Assembly (NCBI GenBank): GCA_934446355.1
Contig: CAKSEC010000006.1
Coordinates: 1 to 64,000, forward strand
DNA length: 64,000 nucleotides
Direction of reading: 5' to 3'
Source of the DNA: an uncultured Oscillospiraceae bacterium
Lineage (GTDB): Bacteria > Bacillota > Clostridia > Oscillospirales > Ruminococcaceae
Part shown: positions 8,315-15,530 of the stretch, piece after piece
Numbering within the stretch: position 1 is the stretch's first letter
How the letters are laid out: each line of letters starts with the position of its first letter
Program-made: the position numbers and the translations under genes
Notes under the pieces: generated by a model
Told to the model about the DNA's origin: nothing
Databases searched by the model: none
Seen by the model: the letters and a program-made list of their open reading frames with translations, nothing else

Positions 8315-8459
8315 ATATAAGAACGAAACTGGTGTATCCCTGACAAACGGAAACATTTACACTGTTTTGTCCGTTGAAAATGGGCTTTACAGAATAGTTG
8401 ATGACACCGGAGAGGATTATCTGTTCTATCCCGATGAATTTGAGGTAGTTAGCGAATAA
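8304..8459 (+). CDS. Small acidic beta-rich protein, candidate immunity partner
   Basis: ATG 8304 lies inside the portal gene (11-base overlap) and the ORF ends in TAA at 8457-8459, giving 51 residues. The sequence begins MKVRYKNETGVSLTNG and ends DDTGEDYLFYPDEFEVVSE. The pattern of a short SH3-like barrel (KVxY, LTNGxIYxV, YRIVDDTGEDY, EFEVV) occurs widely in Firmicutes as an orphan small protein near phage or toxin genes. There is no separate ribosome site beyond GAGGT at 8293-8297, so translation is probably coupled to the portal gene. The position mirrors 2383-2616; an immunity role is inferred. Confidence 0.65.
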   Translation: MKVRYKNETGVSLTNGNIYTVLSVENGLYRIVDDTGEDYLFYPDEFEVVSE

Positions 8460-8478
8460 AACAAACAACTGAATATTA

Positions 8479-8507
8479 AAAAGCACTTACGTTTGTAGGT
8501 GCTTTTT
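8479..8507 (+). terminator. Intrinsic terminator before the distal tail gene
   Basis: AAAAGCAC (8479-8486) pairs with GTGCTTTT (8499-8506), and the T-run continues to 8507. It follows the small gene by about 20 bases and precedes the next strong ribosome site. It is the best formed of the three GCAC/GTGC hairpins in the prophage. Confidence 0.75.
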
Positions 8508-8530
8508 CTTATGCGAGAAAGGAGGGCAAA

Positions 8531-9325
8531 ATGCGCAAAATCACATACACGAATCTTGTGAACGGGCTGTCCGCTGAGTTTTCCTCGGATAGCCCGACAA
8601 TGCACCTGAAGCTGTCCGGATTCGACGGGAACAGCGTCGCTTCAAACGCTATAGCGTACACGCCTGTCGGTCTGGACGGTCAGAAAACCGTATCCTGCAG
8701 GCTTTCGCCGAGAACTATTGTCGTTCCGGTAGAGTTCACCGCTAAGGTCGGCGAAAGGTATTCACGTTCGGGCGCACTGGCAATATGGCAAAAGCTGCAG
8801 AAAGTATTCGTTCCGCTGCATGAAGGCTGGCTGGTCTGGTCGGACGGCACGAACTCCCGCAGGATAAAGTGCAGGACCACTGAAACGCCGAAGCTTACCG
8901 AGATACTGCCGTATTTGTTTACCGCCAGCTTTACGCTTATCGCTGATTATCCCTACTGGGAAAGCTGCACAGAGCATAACATTGCGGTCACGGCGGGAAC
9001 GTCGCACATCTCAATAATGAACGACTGCGGGCTTGAAGTTCCTATCTGTGTGGACGTTCCGGGCGATTGCCTGAACGCATTCATTCTTATGTCGGACACA
9101 GCCGGCGAGGGTCTGGCGTTCGGCTCGAAAATCGAGCAGGGGTTCACGATCGACACAAAAGAATGCACGGTAACTCTTGCGGACGGAACTCTTGCGAATC
9201 ATCTGCTTACCGTGAACAGCAGTTTTTTCAAGCTTAAGCCCGGCAGCAACGTGCTTCGCGCAATAGGGCTCGGCGGCGGAAACGCAGCCATCAGGTGGCG
9301 GGAACTGTATATGGGGGTGGATTAA
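8531..9325 (+). CDS. Phage distal tail protein (Dit-like)
   Basis: The protein has 264 residues and forms the hub ring joining tail tube and baseplate in siphophages. The start ATG 8531 follows AAAGGAGGGCAAA. The N-terminal part has the Dit-type pattern (YTNLVNG near the start, RTIVVPVEF, W-x-K-L-x-K-V-F-V-P, GWLVW, RIKCR), and the middle has the FTASFTLIADYPYWE segment typical of Siphovirus tail components. The C-terminal half is a second beta domain. It overlaps the following gene by one base (TAATG), and both face the same way as the rest of the tail module. Confidence 0.85.
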   Translation: MRKITYTNLVNGLSAEFSSDSPTMHLKLSGFDGNSVASNAIAYTPVGLDGQKTVSCRLSPRTIVVPVEFTAKVGERYSRSGALAIWQKLQKVFVPLHEGWLVWSDGTNSRRIKCRTTETPKLTEILPYLFTASFTLIADYPYWESCTEHNIAVTAGTSHISIMNDCGLEVPICVDVPGDCLNAFILMSDTAGEGLAFGSKIEQGFTIDTKECTVTLADGTLANHLLTVNSSFFKLKPGSNVLRAIGLGGGNAAIRWRELYMGVD

Positions 9326-10653
9326 TGGCTATTTCGATATTCACGCCGCCGGAGGTCGGGAAAGAGTGGCAGAAGTGCAAGGCGGGCGACATCTGCGACT
9401 GCATTTCTTACGAGTACGAAAAATTCTTTAACGGTGTAGGCACGTTCACGATGGAACTTCCGATAAGCACACGCTTTCGGGACAAGCTGGAAGTCGGGTC
9501 GATACTTGTGACCGATTCCGGCGACGCATTTATAGTCAAGAACATCAAGACCACGCTCGACAAGATAACGCTGACCGGATACGACCTGAACGGGCTTCTG
9601 TGCGACCGTATCACGCTGTATTCAGGAGAAGTCGCAGGCACTGACGGCACGGACCCGTTCAGCGGCAGCACAGAGGCCTGCGTAAAGCATTACGTATCAT
9701 TTAACATGGTGGATTGCCCTGACGAAAAGCGCATACTGCCACGCTTCGGGGTCGCAGAAAACACGCTCGACCGTGGCATAGCGGACGACCATGCGCTCCC
9801 TCGGCTGCAGAATCTGCAGGAACTTGTAACCGAGATATGCGGCGGCGCGGGGCTCGGCTGGAGGGTATCCATAAGCGACAACACATCGGGAACGACGCAG
9901 CCCGTTTTCGTGTTTGATGTTGCCGAACAGGTCGACCGCAGCGCAAATCAGTCCGACAGGAGCACGGTCGTTTTTTCGGAGAAACTCCACAACGTCGAGG
10001 GGATAACACGTGAGGTGGGCGTTACTGCGTCAAGGAATGCGGTCTACCTTGATTTTGACGGCACTGTTATACAGTACCCGCAGCAGGGTGACAAATCAGG
10101 GCGGGAGGTGGGGACAGGATATAGTCGGCGGGAGGAATACTGCCAGATGTCCGGCAAGAGCCTTGACCCCGATGTTTACTGTGTGGAAGCTGAACAGCAC
10201 ATTGCCGACCGCATGGAAGCGACTGATTCGCTCACGGTGGAAGCCGGGAATCCGCTTGATTACGGCGTCATGTACGATGTAGGCACTATCGTGTCGGTAT
10301 ACGACAGCGAAAATAAACTGCAGCTTGACAGCGTGATATCTGCGGCGACTGTCCGACGTTCCGGCTCGGAATACTCGGTCAGGCTGACGCTCGGCGAGAG
10401 CAAGCCGAAGCTGCTCGACCAGTACCAGAAGAAAAGCAGCGTGACTCAGAGGACGGTGCGCAACGAATCGGGAACGGTTTCCGGAAACTATGTGACCGGA
10501 ATCAAGTTCCTGACGGGCGGGTTCGACCTGACGTTCCAGACGCCGGGCGGTGCGAATACCAACAAGTTTACGATTGCTGAGGACGGCGCAGGAAATATCA
10601 CGAAAATAACAAATAAGACTGCGGGAAGGAGCATTGATGTGACATATGAATGA
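9325..10653 (+). CDS. Phage tail protein of the Gp37-like family (baseplate/tail hub)
   Basis: The protein has 442 residues. The start ATG 9325 is the overlap codon with the Dit gene, behind GGGGGTGG; an upstream in-frame ATG at 9295 lies inside the Dit gene and is less likely. The N-terminal domain resembles the Siphovirus ReqiPepy6 Gp37-like fold used at the tail tip (YEKFFNGVGTFTMELP, GDAFIVKNIKTTLDKITLTGYDLNGLL). The middle contains LVTEICGGAGLGWRV, and the C-terminal part has long beta-strands, with YVTGIKFLTGGFDLTF near the end. No peptidase active site is obvious. It should act next to Dit as the tail-associated hub. Confidence 0.75.
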   Translation: MAISIFTPPEVGKEWQKCKAGDICDCISYEYEKFFNGVGTFTMELPISTRFRDKLEVGSILVTDSGDAFIVKNIKTTLDKITLTGYDLNGLLCDRITLYSGEVAGTDGTDPFSGSTEACVKHYVSFNMVDCPDEKRILPRFGVAENTLDRGIADDHALPRLQNLQELVTEICGGAGLGWRVSISDNTSGTTQPVFVFDVAEQVDRSANQSDRSTVVFSEKLHNVEGITREVGVTASRNAVYLDFDGTVIQYPQQGDKSGREVGTGYSRREEYCQMSGKSLDPDVYCVEAEQHIADRMEATDSLTVEAGNPLDYGVMYDVGTIVSVYDSENKLQLDSVISAATVRRSGSEYSVRLTLGESKPKLLDQYQKKSSVTQRTVRNESGTVSGNYVTGIKFLTGGFDLTFQTPGGANTNKFTIAEDGAGNITKITNKTAGRSIDVTYE

Positions 10654-10822
10654 CGATTACAAGAAAGGCTTGGTGACTGGGCTTGCAATGCAGCCGCTGT
10701 ATGTGGTTACGGAACAAGACGGCGGCAAAGCCAAAACCGAAAATTACTGCTCTGCCACCGTAACGACCGCCTTGCTGAGCGACGACGGCAAGTGTAAGTT
10801 TATCAATTTTGAGGAGGGATAA
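10646..10822 (+). CDS. Small phage tail-module protein, unknown function
   Basis: ATG 10646 overlaps the previous gene by 8 bases; the ORF ends in TAA at 10820-10822 and gives 58 residues. The sequence starts MNDDYKKGLVTGLAMQPLYV and ends KFINFEEG. Short proteins beginning KGLVTGLAMQPL occur in tail modules of many Clostridia phages before the fibre genes. The gene's own end supplies GAGGAGGG as the ribosome site for the next gene. No function can be assigned. Confidence 0.6.
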   Translation: MNDDYKKGLVTGLAMQPLYVVTEQDGGKAKTENYCSATVTTALLSDDGKCKFINFEEG

Positions 10823-10823
10823 A

Positions 10824-11415
10824 ATGGCTTACATCAATAGCATACAAATACCGCCGCAGGAGAGCGCAGAGGCACTTGCGCAGGCGGCAGCTTCGGCGCT
10901 CGCTAATGCGTTGGGGTGGACGTCGGACGGGACGTCCGTCTGGCAGGACGAGGACAAGAGTGGACTAAAATTTGTATTCGCATATAGTGTTTCATCAGTT
11001 TTTCCGGGGGTAGGTAACAGTCTGACACAGCAAGCCAATAAACCTGTTGATTACAAAGCGGACACGTATTATGTGCTCGATTACTACGACACTGGGAACA
11101 CCGTTGCTGTGGGACTGCGAACGGCAAGCGGAGTAATTTGCTTACCGGCGGCCAGGTGTGCCGGGTGTAACGAGCATACCCGCAGGGCAGTCTGCGCCGG
11201 TGTACGGGGCGAACGGCGAGGTGTATCTACTGGGAACTGGCTCGGTAATGCTCATCGGCAGCGACTACAGCACGAACCCTTTTAAGACGTCCACAGCCTC
11301 GGGCGGCTCAGCGGTGGACGAAGTAGCCAGAGCCGCTATAGATGCGCACTCAGGCAATACTGAGATACACGTTACTGCGGAGGATAAGGCGGCGTGGAAC
11401 GGAGTGAGCCGTTTG
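10824..11415 (+). pseudogene. Fibre or baseplate gene, frameshifted and truncated
   Basis: The ORF opens at ATG 10824 behind GAGGAGGG and reads in one frame to about 11128 (MAYINSIQIPPQES to VAVGLRTASGVICL). The likely continuation then appears in the +1 frame (PGVPGVTSIPAG, GEVYLLGTGSVMLIG), implying one extra base between about 11126 and 11157. In the original frame the ORF ends at 11285 with an unrelated arginine-rich tail. The +1 frame contains HSGNTEIHVTAEDKAAWNG, a standard phage fibre motif, and then stops resembling phage at about 11415. From 11425 the opposite strand is an acetyltransferase gene. I read this as a broken gene at the right prophage edge; a sequencing error could explain the frameshift but not the truncation. 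Confidence 0.75.
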
Positions 11416-11424
11416 ACGGGGATT

Positions 11425-11946
11425 TTATGCTCTAATTTCAAGCCTAGCATAAACATATGTATCCTTCCACTTCGGCTCCCCATTTTCGTTCTTGAAGAAA
11501 TAAATATTCTCCCGAAAATGCGCTTCCCGCCGAAAACCTGCCTTTTCGAGAAGCCGCCATGAGCGCTCATTTAGCGGGTCGCATTCTGCAAAAAGCCGAT
11601 GGACGCCATGGTTCAGCAGATGATAGGACACAGCAGATAAAGCTTCGTAAGCATATCCCTGCCTTTGATATCTTTGATTGATGATAAAGCCCATTTCTCG
11701 TGAATCAAAATCTCTGTTCCCGCAGTAAATGTTACCAATCACTTTGCCAGCAGATTTTAGTTCTACCGCGTAAAACTCCTCAGAACCGACCCGATAGCTG
11801 AGATGTTCCCGTCCGTTCTCATAGGTGAGCCCCGGATACCCCTCAAATTCGTCGTTTTCAAGCTGGTGCAGAAACTCGAACAGATCATCGTAGTCCGATT
11901 CCTTGAATTTGCGCAGGATAAGCCGCTATGTTTCGATTCGATCCAT
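11425..11946 (-). pseudogene. GNAT N-acetyltransferase with an in-frame amber codon
   Basis: Read on the minus strand, ATG 11946-11944 follows AGGAAAG and gives MDRIET, then TAG (11928-11926), then RLILRKFKESDYDDLF and an uninterrupted acetyltransferase to 11425. Total length would be 173 residues, normal for RimJ/RimL-type GNAT enzymes. Visible family marks are the ETxRLILR start, GNIYCGNRDF, EMGFIINQRYQRQGYAYEAL (acetyl-CoA loop, R/QxxGxA type) and NERSWRLLEKAGF. Only codon 7 is broken, where most homologs have a charged or polar residue. It is either a very recent pseudogene, a sequence error, or read through. The longest open part without it starts at 11742 and lacks the N-terminal third. 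Confidence 0.8.
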
Positions 11947-12031
11947 AACTTTCCTCCATAGAAACATTCATTAATAATAGTAATTAACCACCGAAATTCT
12001 GACATAATCACGGTGGATTTTTGCTATATCG

Positions 12032-12050
12032 TAACTAATCGTATTAGTTA
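12032..12050. repeat. Short perfect inverted repeat
   Basis: TAACTAAT (12032-12039) and ATTAGTTA (12043-12050) flank a CGT spacer. It lies between the GNAT start (11946) and the tRNA terminator. It could be an operator or a remnant; there is no T-run and no nearby start it clearly controls. Confidence 0.4.
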
Positions 12051-12059
12051 TACAGCAGT

Positions 12060-12095
12060 AAAAATCGCCCCCAGCGTTAACTGGTGGCGATTTTT
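12060..12095 (-). terminator. Bidirectional terminator after the tRNA pair
   Basis: AAAAATCGCC at 12060-12069 pairs with GGCGATTTTT at 12086-12095, with an inner CAG/CTG stem. Runs of five A and five T at the two ends allow termination in both directions; here it ends the tRNA transcript on the minus strand. Confidence 0.8.
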
Positions 12096-12110
12096 CCGGC
12101 TTAACCGGCT

Positions 12111-12199
12111 TGGCGGAGAGGAAGGGATTCGAACCCTTGTGGGGTTGCCCCCAAACGGTTTTCAAGACCGCCTCGTTATGACCACTTCGATACCTCTCC
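12111..12199 (-). tRNA. tRNA-Ser(TGA)
   Basis: The gene is 89 bases on the minus strand, with CCA encoded. The acceptor stem GGAGAGG pairs with CCTCTCC, the T-arm GGGTTCGAATCCC is complete, and there is a long variable arm, as expected for serine tRNA. The anticodon TGA is read from 12164-12162. It lies 7 bases downstream of tRNA-Thr in the same transcript. Confidence 0.95.
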
Positions 12200-12206
12200 A
12201 AAAAAA

Positions 12207-12282
12207 TGGAGCTGCTAATCGGAGTCGAACCGATGACCTCATCCTTACCAAGGATGTGCTCTACCAACTGAGCCATAGCAGC
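12207..12282 (-). tRNA. tRNA-Thr(GGT)
   Basis: The gene is 76 bases on the minus strand, with CCA encoded. The acceptor stem GCTGCTA pairs with TAGCAGC, the D-arm GGCTCAGTTGGTAGAGC and T-arm are canonical, and the anticodon loop CTTGGTAA gives anticodon GGT. It is the first gene of the two-tRNA transcript. Confidence 0.95.
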
Positions 12283-12324
12283 ATCTCATTTTTTTGTTTT
12301 CGTCAGTTCCCTGACGACTATATT

Positions 12325-12353
12325 ATTATATCACGTCGAAGTCGGTTTGTCAA
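12325..12353 (-). promoter_or_regulatory. Perfect consensus promoter for the tRNA pair
   Basis: On the minus strand TTGACA (12353-12348), 17 bases, TATAAT (12330-12325). Transcription would begin about 35 bases before tRNA-Thr. A short CGTCAG/CTGACG hairpin (12301-12316) lies in the leader. Confidence 0.85.
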
Positions 12354-12427
12354 TAGCTTTTTCAAAAAAAATTTTCTTTTTTCGATTTATTTGTGAAAAG
12401 CAGTCGCAGCACCTAAAACGCCGATCG

Positions 12428-12655
12428 TTAGTCAGTATCGGTGCGCTTCTTTGAGAACAGCTTTCTGGCCTTCTCTGCCACCATGCTGCGGCGTGCTGAC
12501 TCGGCAGCTTCATCAACTGAATAACCTCCATCTTCCCTTTTCAGAACGCTCCCCTCGTGTACTCCCTCCGGAAGGTCCGATACCGGTATATCAAGCCTGT
12601 CGCTGCCTGAATATATCACAGCGATCCCGTCCTCTATCCTATCGACCACTATCAT
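12428..12655 (-). CDS. DUF3006 family protein
   Basis: The protein has 75 residues, starting at ATG 12655, which overlaps the TGA of the upstream metallohydrolase (ATGA). The sequence MIVVDRIEDGIAVIYSG..DIPVSDLPEGVHEGSVL matches the DUF3006 pattern, a small beta-barrel followed by a basic helical tail (KARKLFSKKR). DUF3006 genes are very often the downstream partner of ComEC-like metallohydrolases in Clostridia, exactly as here. The molecular role is unknown. Confidence 0.85.
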   Translation of the reverse strand: MIVVDRIEDGIAVIYSGSDRLDIPVSDLPEGVHEGSVLKREDGGYSVDEAAESARRSMVAEKARKLFSKKRTDTD

Positions 12656-13665
12656 GCAGCTTCCTCCGTTTCCTCGCTGTCTGGCGAATACCTGTCCGTG
12701 TGAACGGTCAGAGTATTCCCGTCGCTGACAAACACTATATTTCCGTGAGCCATCGTCGTGTACAGAGATTTGCAGCCTATCTCCCACAAGCGATTCAGTA
12801 CCTCGGTTTTGGGGTGACCATAGGAATTACCCTCGCCGACGCATATCACCGCATATTCAGGCTTGACTGCTTCCAAGAACGCCGGCGTACTGGACGAAGT
12901 ACTGCCATGGTGTGCCACTTTCAGCACGTCGCTGCGTATATATTCGCCGCTGTTGACTATGTCGCTTTCTGCGGCACGCTCAATGTCGCCGGTGAACAGG
13001 AACGAACGCTCCCCATGCACAAGACGGCAGGCTATTGAAAAATTATTCAGCGATGAGTAATCGTCATGCACCGGCGAAAGGATCTCAAGCACTGCCCCTG
13101 CGCCCAGTTCAAGCTTCATACCCACGTATGAGTATTCAGCGTCGATCTCCTTGCGGCTTATCACATTCAGCATTTCCTCAAAGTTGCCGCCGGTCGGCAT
13201 TATGCTGTCAGGTATTTCAGGCATAATGATCTTCCCTATTGAAAACTCATTCAGTATATCGGGCATTCCGCCGATGTGATCCTCATGCGGGTGAGTTGCG
13301 ATGACATAATCCAGCCGCCTAAATCCAAGTTGGCTGATGTAGCGTATCACACGGTCGGAGAATACCCTTTCGCCTGAATCAATGAGCACCCTTGTGTCGC
13401 CCGCTACGATAAGTTCGCAGTCTCCCTGCCCAACGTCAAGAAAGTACACAGCTATCTCGCCGTCTGCGACAGACACGGTGCTGTTGTTTCCGCCGCCAAG
13501 CGCAGCGACTATTTCAGCGGTGGTGGGGATAAACTCAAGCTTGAACACCTTTTCGTTCAGGTATATTCCTAGAGATAGGAAAAACATCACCGCAAAAACG
13601 ATCATTGTATATTTATGAACGCGGCCTTCCGCCGCCTTTTTTGGTTTTCGGTTTTTTTCCGCCAT
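12652..13665 (-). CDS. Membrane-anchored MBL-fold hydrolase, ComEC C-domain type
   Basis: The protein has 337 residues. A basic N-terminus is followed by one membrane segment (YTMIVFAVMFFLSLGIYL), then an extracytoplasmic metallo-beta-lactamase domain. Metal-binding motif HPHEDHIGG is present, together with VYFLDVGQGDCELI, SFLFTGDIE, LKVAHHGS and a late YGHP segment; this set is typical of ComEC/Rec2 hydrolase domains. I chose ATG 13665, which gives MAEKNRKPKK and has AGAGGG upstream; longer in-frame extensions run into the radical SAM gene. It overlaps that gene by 53 bases and the DUF3006 gene by 4. The substrate is probably nucleic acid or a phosphodiester, but this is inferred from family. 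Confidence 0.85.
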   Translation of the reverse strand: MAEKNRKPKKAAEGRVHKYTMIVFAVMFFLSLGIYLNEKVFKLEFIPTTAEIVAALGGGNNSTVSVADGEIAVYFLDVGQGDCELIVAGDTRVLIDSGERVFSDRVIRYISQLGFRRLDYVIATHPHEDHIGGMPDILNEFSIGKIIMPEIPDSIMPTGGNFEEMLNVISRKEIDAEYSYVGMKLELGAGAVLEILSPVHDDYSSLNNFSIACRLVHGERSFLFTGDIERAAESDIVNSGEYIRSDVLKVAHHGSTSSSTPAFLEAVKPEYAVICVGEGNSYGHPKTEVLNRLWEIGCKSLYTTMAHGNIVFVSDGNTLTVHTDRYSPDSEETEEAA

Positions 13666-15514
13666 TTGCGAACCCTCTTTCCCTGCCGTGCGTGTTGGCA
13701 GGTCTATTGCCGGAAGCCCTTGCGCTTTGCGGCTCTGACGGCGGGATAAGACATTCCTTGCCAAAGCCTATCAAATCTCGGCGTTTCGCCATTATCAGTG
13801 CCTTTTCGACCAGTCTGCGATTCTCCGGCTTGAAATACTGCAGAAGCGCACGCTGCATTGCTTTCTCTTCTGGAGTTCTCGGAATAAAGACCGGCTCCAT
13901 CGTATACGGGTCAAGTCCTGTCCAGAACATTGCCGTGGAAATAGTTCCCGGCGTCGGGTAGAAATCCTGCACCTGCTCAGGACGTATGTTATGCTTTTTC
14001 AGGAACACAGCAAGTTCCACCGCTTCATTCAGCGTACAGCCGGGGTGGCTTGACATCAGGTAGGGCACTAAATACTGCTCCTTGCCGCACTTTTTTGTTG
14101 CCGCATAGAACCGCTTTTCAAATTCCTCATAGACCTCAATATGCGGTTTCCCCATGTAATCAAGCACCTTGTTGCTTGCGTGCTCCGGCGCGACTTTAAG
14201 CTGACCGCTGACATGATACTGAACAAGTTCGTCCAGAAAATCGTTGTTCTTGTCCTGCAGCATATAGTCGTAACGTATGCCCGAACGGATAAACACCTTT
14301 TTCACTTTCTTTATCGAACGAAGCCTGCGGAGCAGTCTGATATAGTCGCTATGGTCGGCAATGAGATTCTTGCATGGCGTTGGCGCAAGGCACTTCTTAC
14401 CCTTGCACATACCGTATTTTTCCTGCTTCTCGCAGGACGGGTGACGGAAGTTCGCAGTAGGTCCGCCGACGTCGTGTATATAACCCTTGAAGCGTGGATT
14501 CTCAGACAGCTTCACCGCTTCCTCATAGACGGAATCCTCGCTGCGGGTCTGCACCTTTCTCCCCTGATGAAGCGCAATAGAGCAGAAATTGCAGAAACCG
14601 AAGCAGCCGCGATTATGGGTGATCGAGAACTCCACCTCCTGAATGGCGGGAACTCCGCCCTCCTTATCGTACATCGGGTGGTACATTCTCATGTACGGAA
14701 GTTCATAAGTGCGGTCGAACTCAGCCTGAGTGACGCTGCGCTGCGGGGGATTCTGCACCAGCATTTTATTGCCATGCCGCTGAACTATCGTCCTGCCGTA
14801 TACCTCGTCCTGCTCGTCGTATTGCTTCCGGCACGCCTTAGCGTACGCCTTTTTGTTCGTGCTGACTATCTCAAAGCTGTCGCACTGCACTGCGCCTATC
14901 GGGGTATTTTCCGGCTCGGTAAGATAGCAAACGCCCCTGAACTCGTGCATATCGCTCAGGTGAAGTCCCGCCTTGAACGCATTGAGCATTTGGGTCAGCG
15001 TGACCTCGCCCATGCCGAACATCAGCAGGTCCGCGCCGGAATCCACCAGCACTGACGGCATAACGCTGTCGCTCCAGTAGTCGTAGTGCGCAAATCTGCG
15101 CAGCGACGCTTCAAGTCCGCCTATGGATATTTCGACATCAGGATAAAGCCTTTTCAGGTTTCTGCAATATACGGTCAGCGCACGGTCTGGACGTCTGCCG
15201 CCCCTGCCGCCGGGTGAATATGCGTCGTCGTTGCGCTTTTTGAGCGCCACAGTGTAGTTTGACACCATGCTGTCGATGTTGCCGCCGGTGACCATGAAGC
15301 AATACTTAGGTCTGCCAAGCTTCATATAATCAGCGTCACTGAGCGGCTGTGCGATAACGCCGACCGTGAAGCCCGCAGCTTCTATCATTCGTGAGATTAT
15401 CGCAATACCGAACGTCGGGTGGTCAACGTATGCGTCGCCGGTAAAGCAGATGAAATCAAGCTGCTCTATCCCACGTTCCTCCATATCCTGTCTGCTGACG
15501 GGCAAAAACGGCAT
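13613..15514 (-). CDS. YgiQ-family radical SAM protein
   Basis: The protein has 633 residues. The radical SAM cluster motif is CFGFCNFC (CxxxCxxC) in the middle of the protein, within ITHNRGCFGFCNFCSIALHQ. The N-terminal part has a B12-binding-like fold of the YgiQ family (FTGDAYVDHPTFGIAII, SIGGLEASLRRFAHYDYW). A second cysteine-rich stretch (CEKQEKYGMCKGKKCLAPTPC) and a basic C-terminal tail (KKPKTKKGGGRPR) are present. The start ATG 15514 follows AGAGAGGG. The family occurs across bacteria, but its reaction is not settled. It is the first gene of the unit with the metallohydrolase and DUF3006 genes. Confidence 0.92.
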   Translation of the reverse strand: MPFLPVSRQDMEERGIEQLDFICFTGDAYVDHPTFGIAIISRMIEAAGFTVGVIAQPLSDADYMKLGRPKYCFMVTGGNIDSMVSNYTVALKKRNDDAYSPGGRGGRRPDRALTVYCRNLKRLYPDVEISIGGLEASLRRFAHYDYWSDSVMPSVLVDSGADLLMFGMGEVTLTQMLNAFKAGLHLSDMHEFRGVCYLTEPENTPIGAVQCDSFEIVSTNKKAYAKACRKQYDEQDEVYGRTIVQRHGNKMLVQNPPQRSVTQAEFDRTYELPYMRMYHPMYDKEGGVPAIQEVEFSITHNRGCFGFCNFCSIALHQGRKVQTRSEDSVYEEAVKLSENPRFKGYIHDVGGPTANFRHPSCEKQEKYGMCKGKKCLAPTPCKNLIADHSDYIRLLRRLRSIKKVKKVFIRSGIRYDYMLQDKNNDFLDELVQYHVSGQLKVAPEHASNKVLDYMGKPHIEVYEEFEKRFYAATKKCGKEQYLVPYLMSSHPGCTLNEAVELAVFLKKHNIRPEQVQDFYPTPGTISTAMFWTGLDPYTMEPVFIPRTPEEKAMQRALLQYFKPENRRLVEKALIMAKRRDLIGFGKECLIPPSEPQSARASGNRPANTHGRERGFANGGKKPKTKKGGGRPRS

Positions 15515-15530
15515 TTTCTTTTCCCTCTCT

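Noticed and set aside
11101..11160. Programmed +1 frameshift in the fibre gene
   Set aside because: No slippery sequence, upstream stimulatory site or downstream pseudoknot is evident, and the gene is truncated anyway, so decay is the simpler reading.
12111..12282. tRNA genes as the prophage attachment site
   Set aside because: Both tRNAs are complete, about 700 bases from the prophage edge, and no second copy of their 3' ends is seen in the window.
14141..15055. 304-codon open frame on the + strand
   Set aside because: It lies opposite the radical SAM gene with intact CxxxCxxC motif; no ribosome site and no domain.
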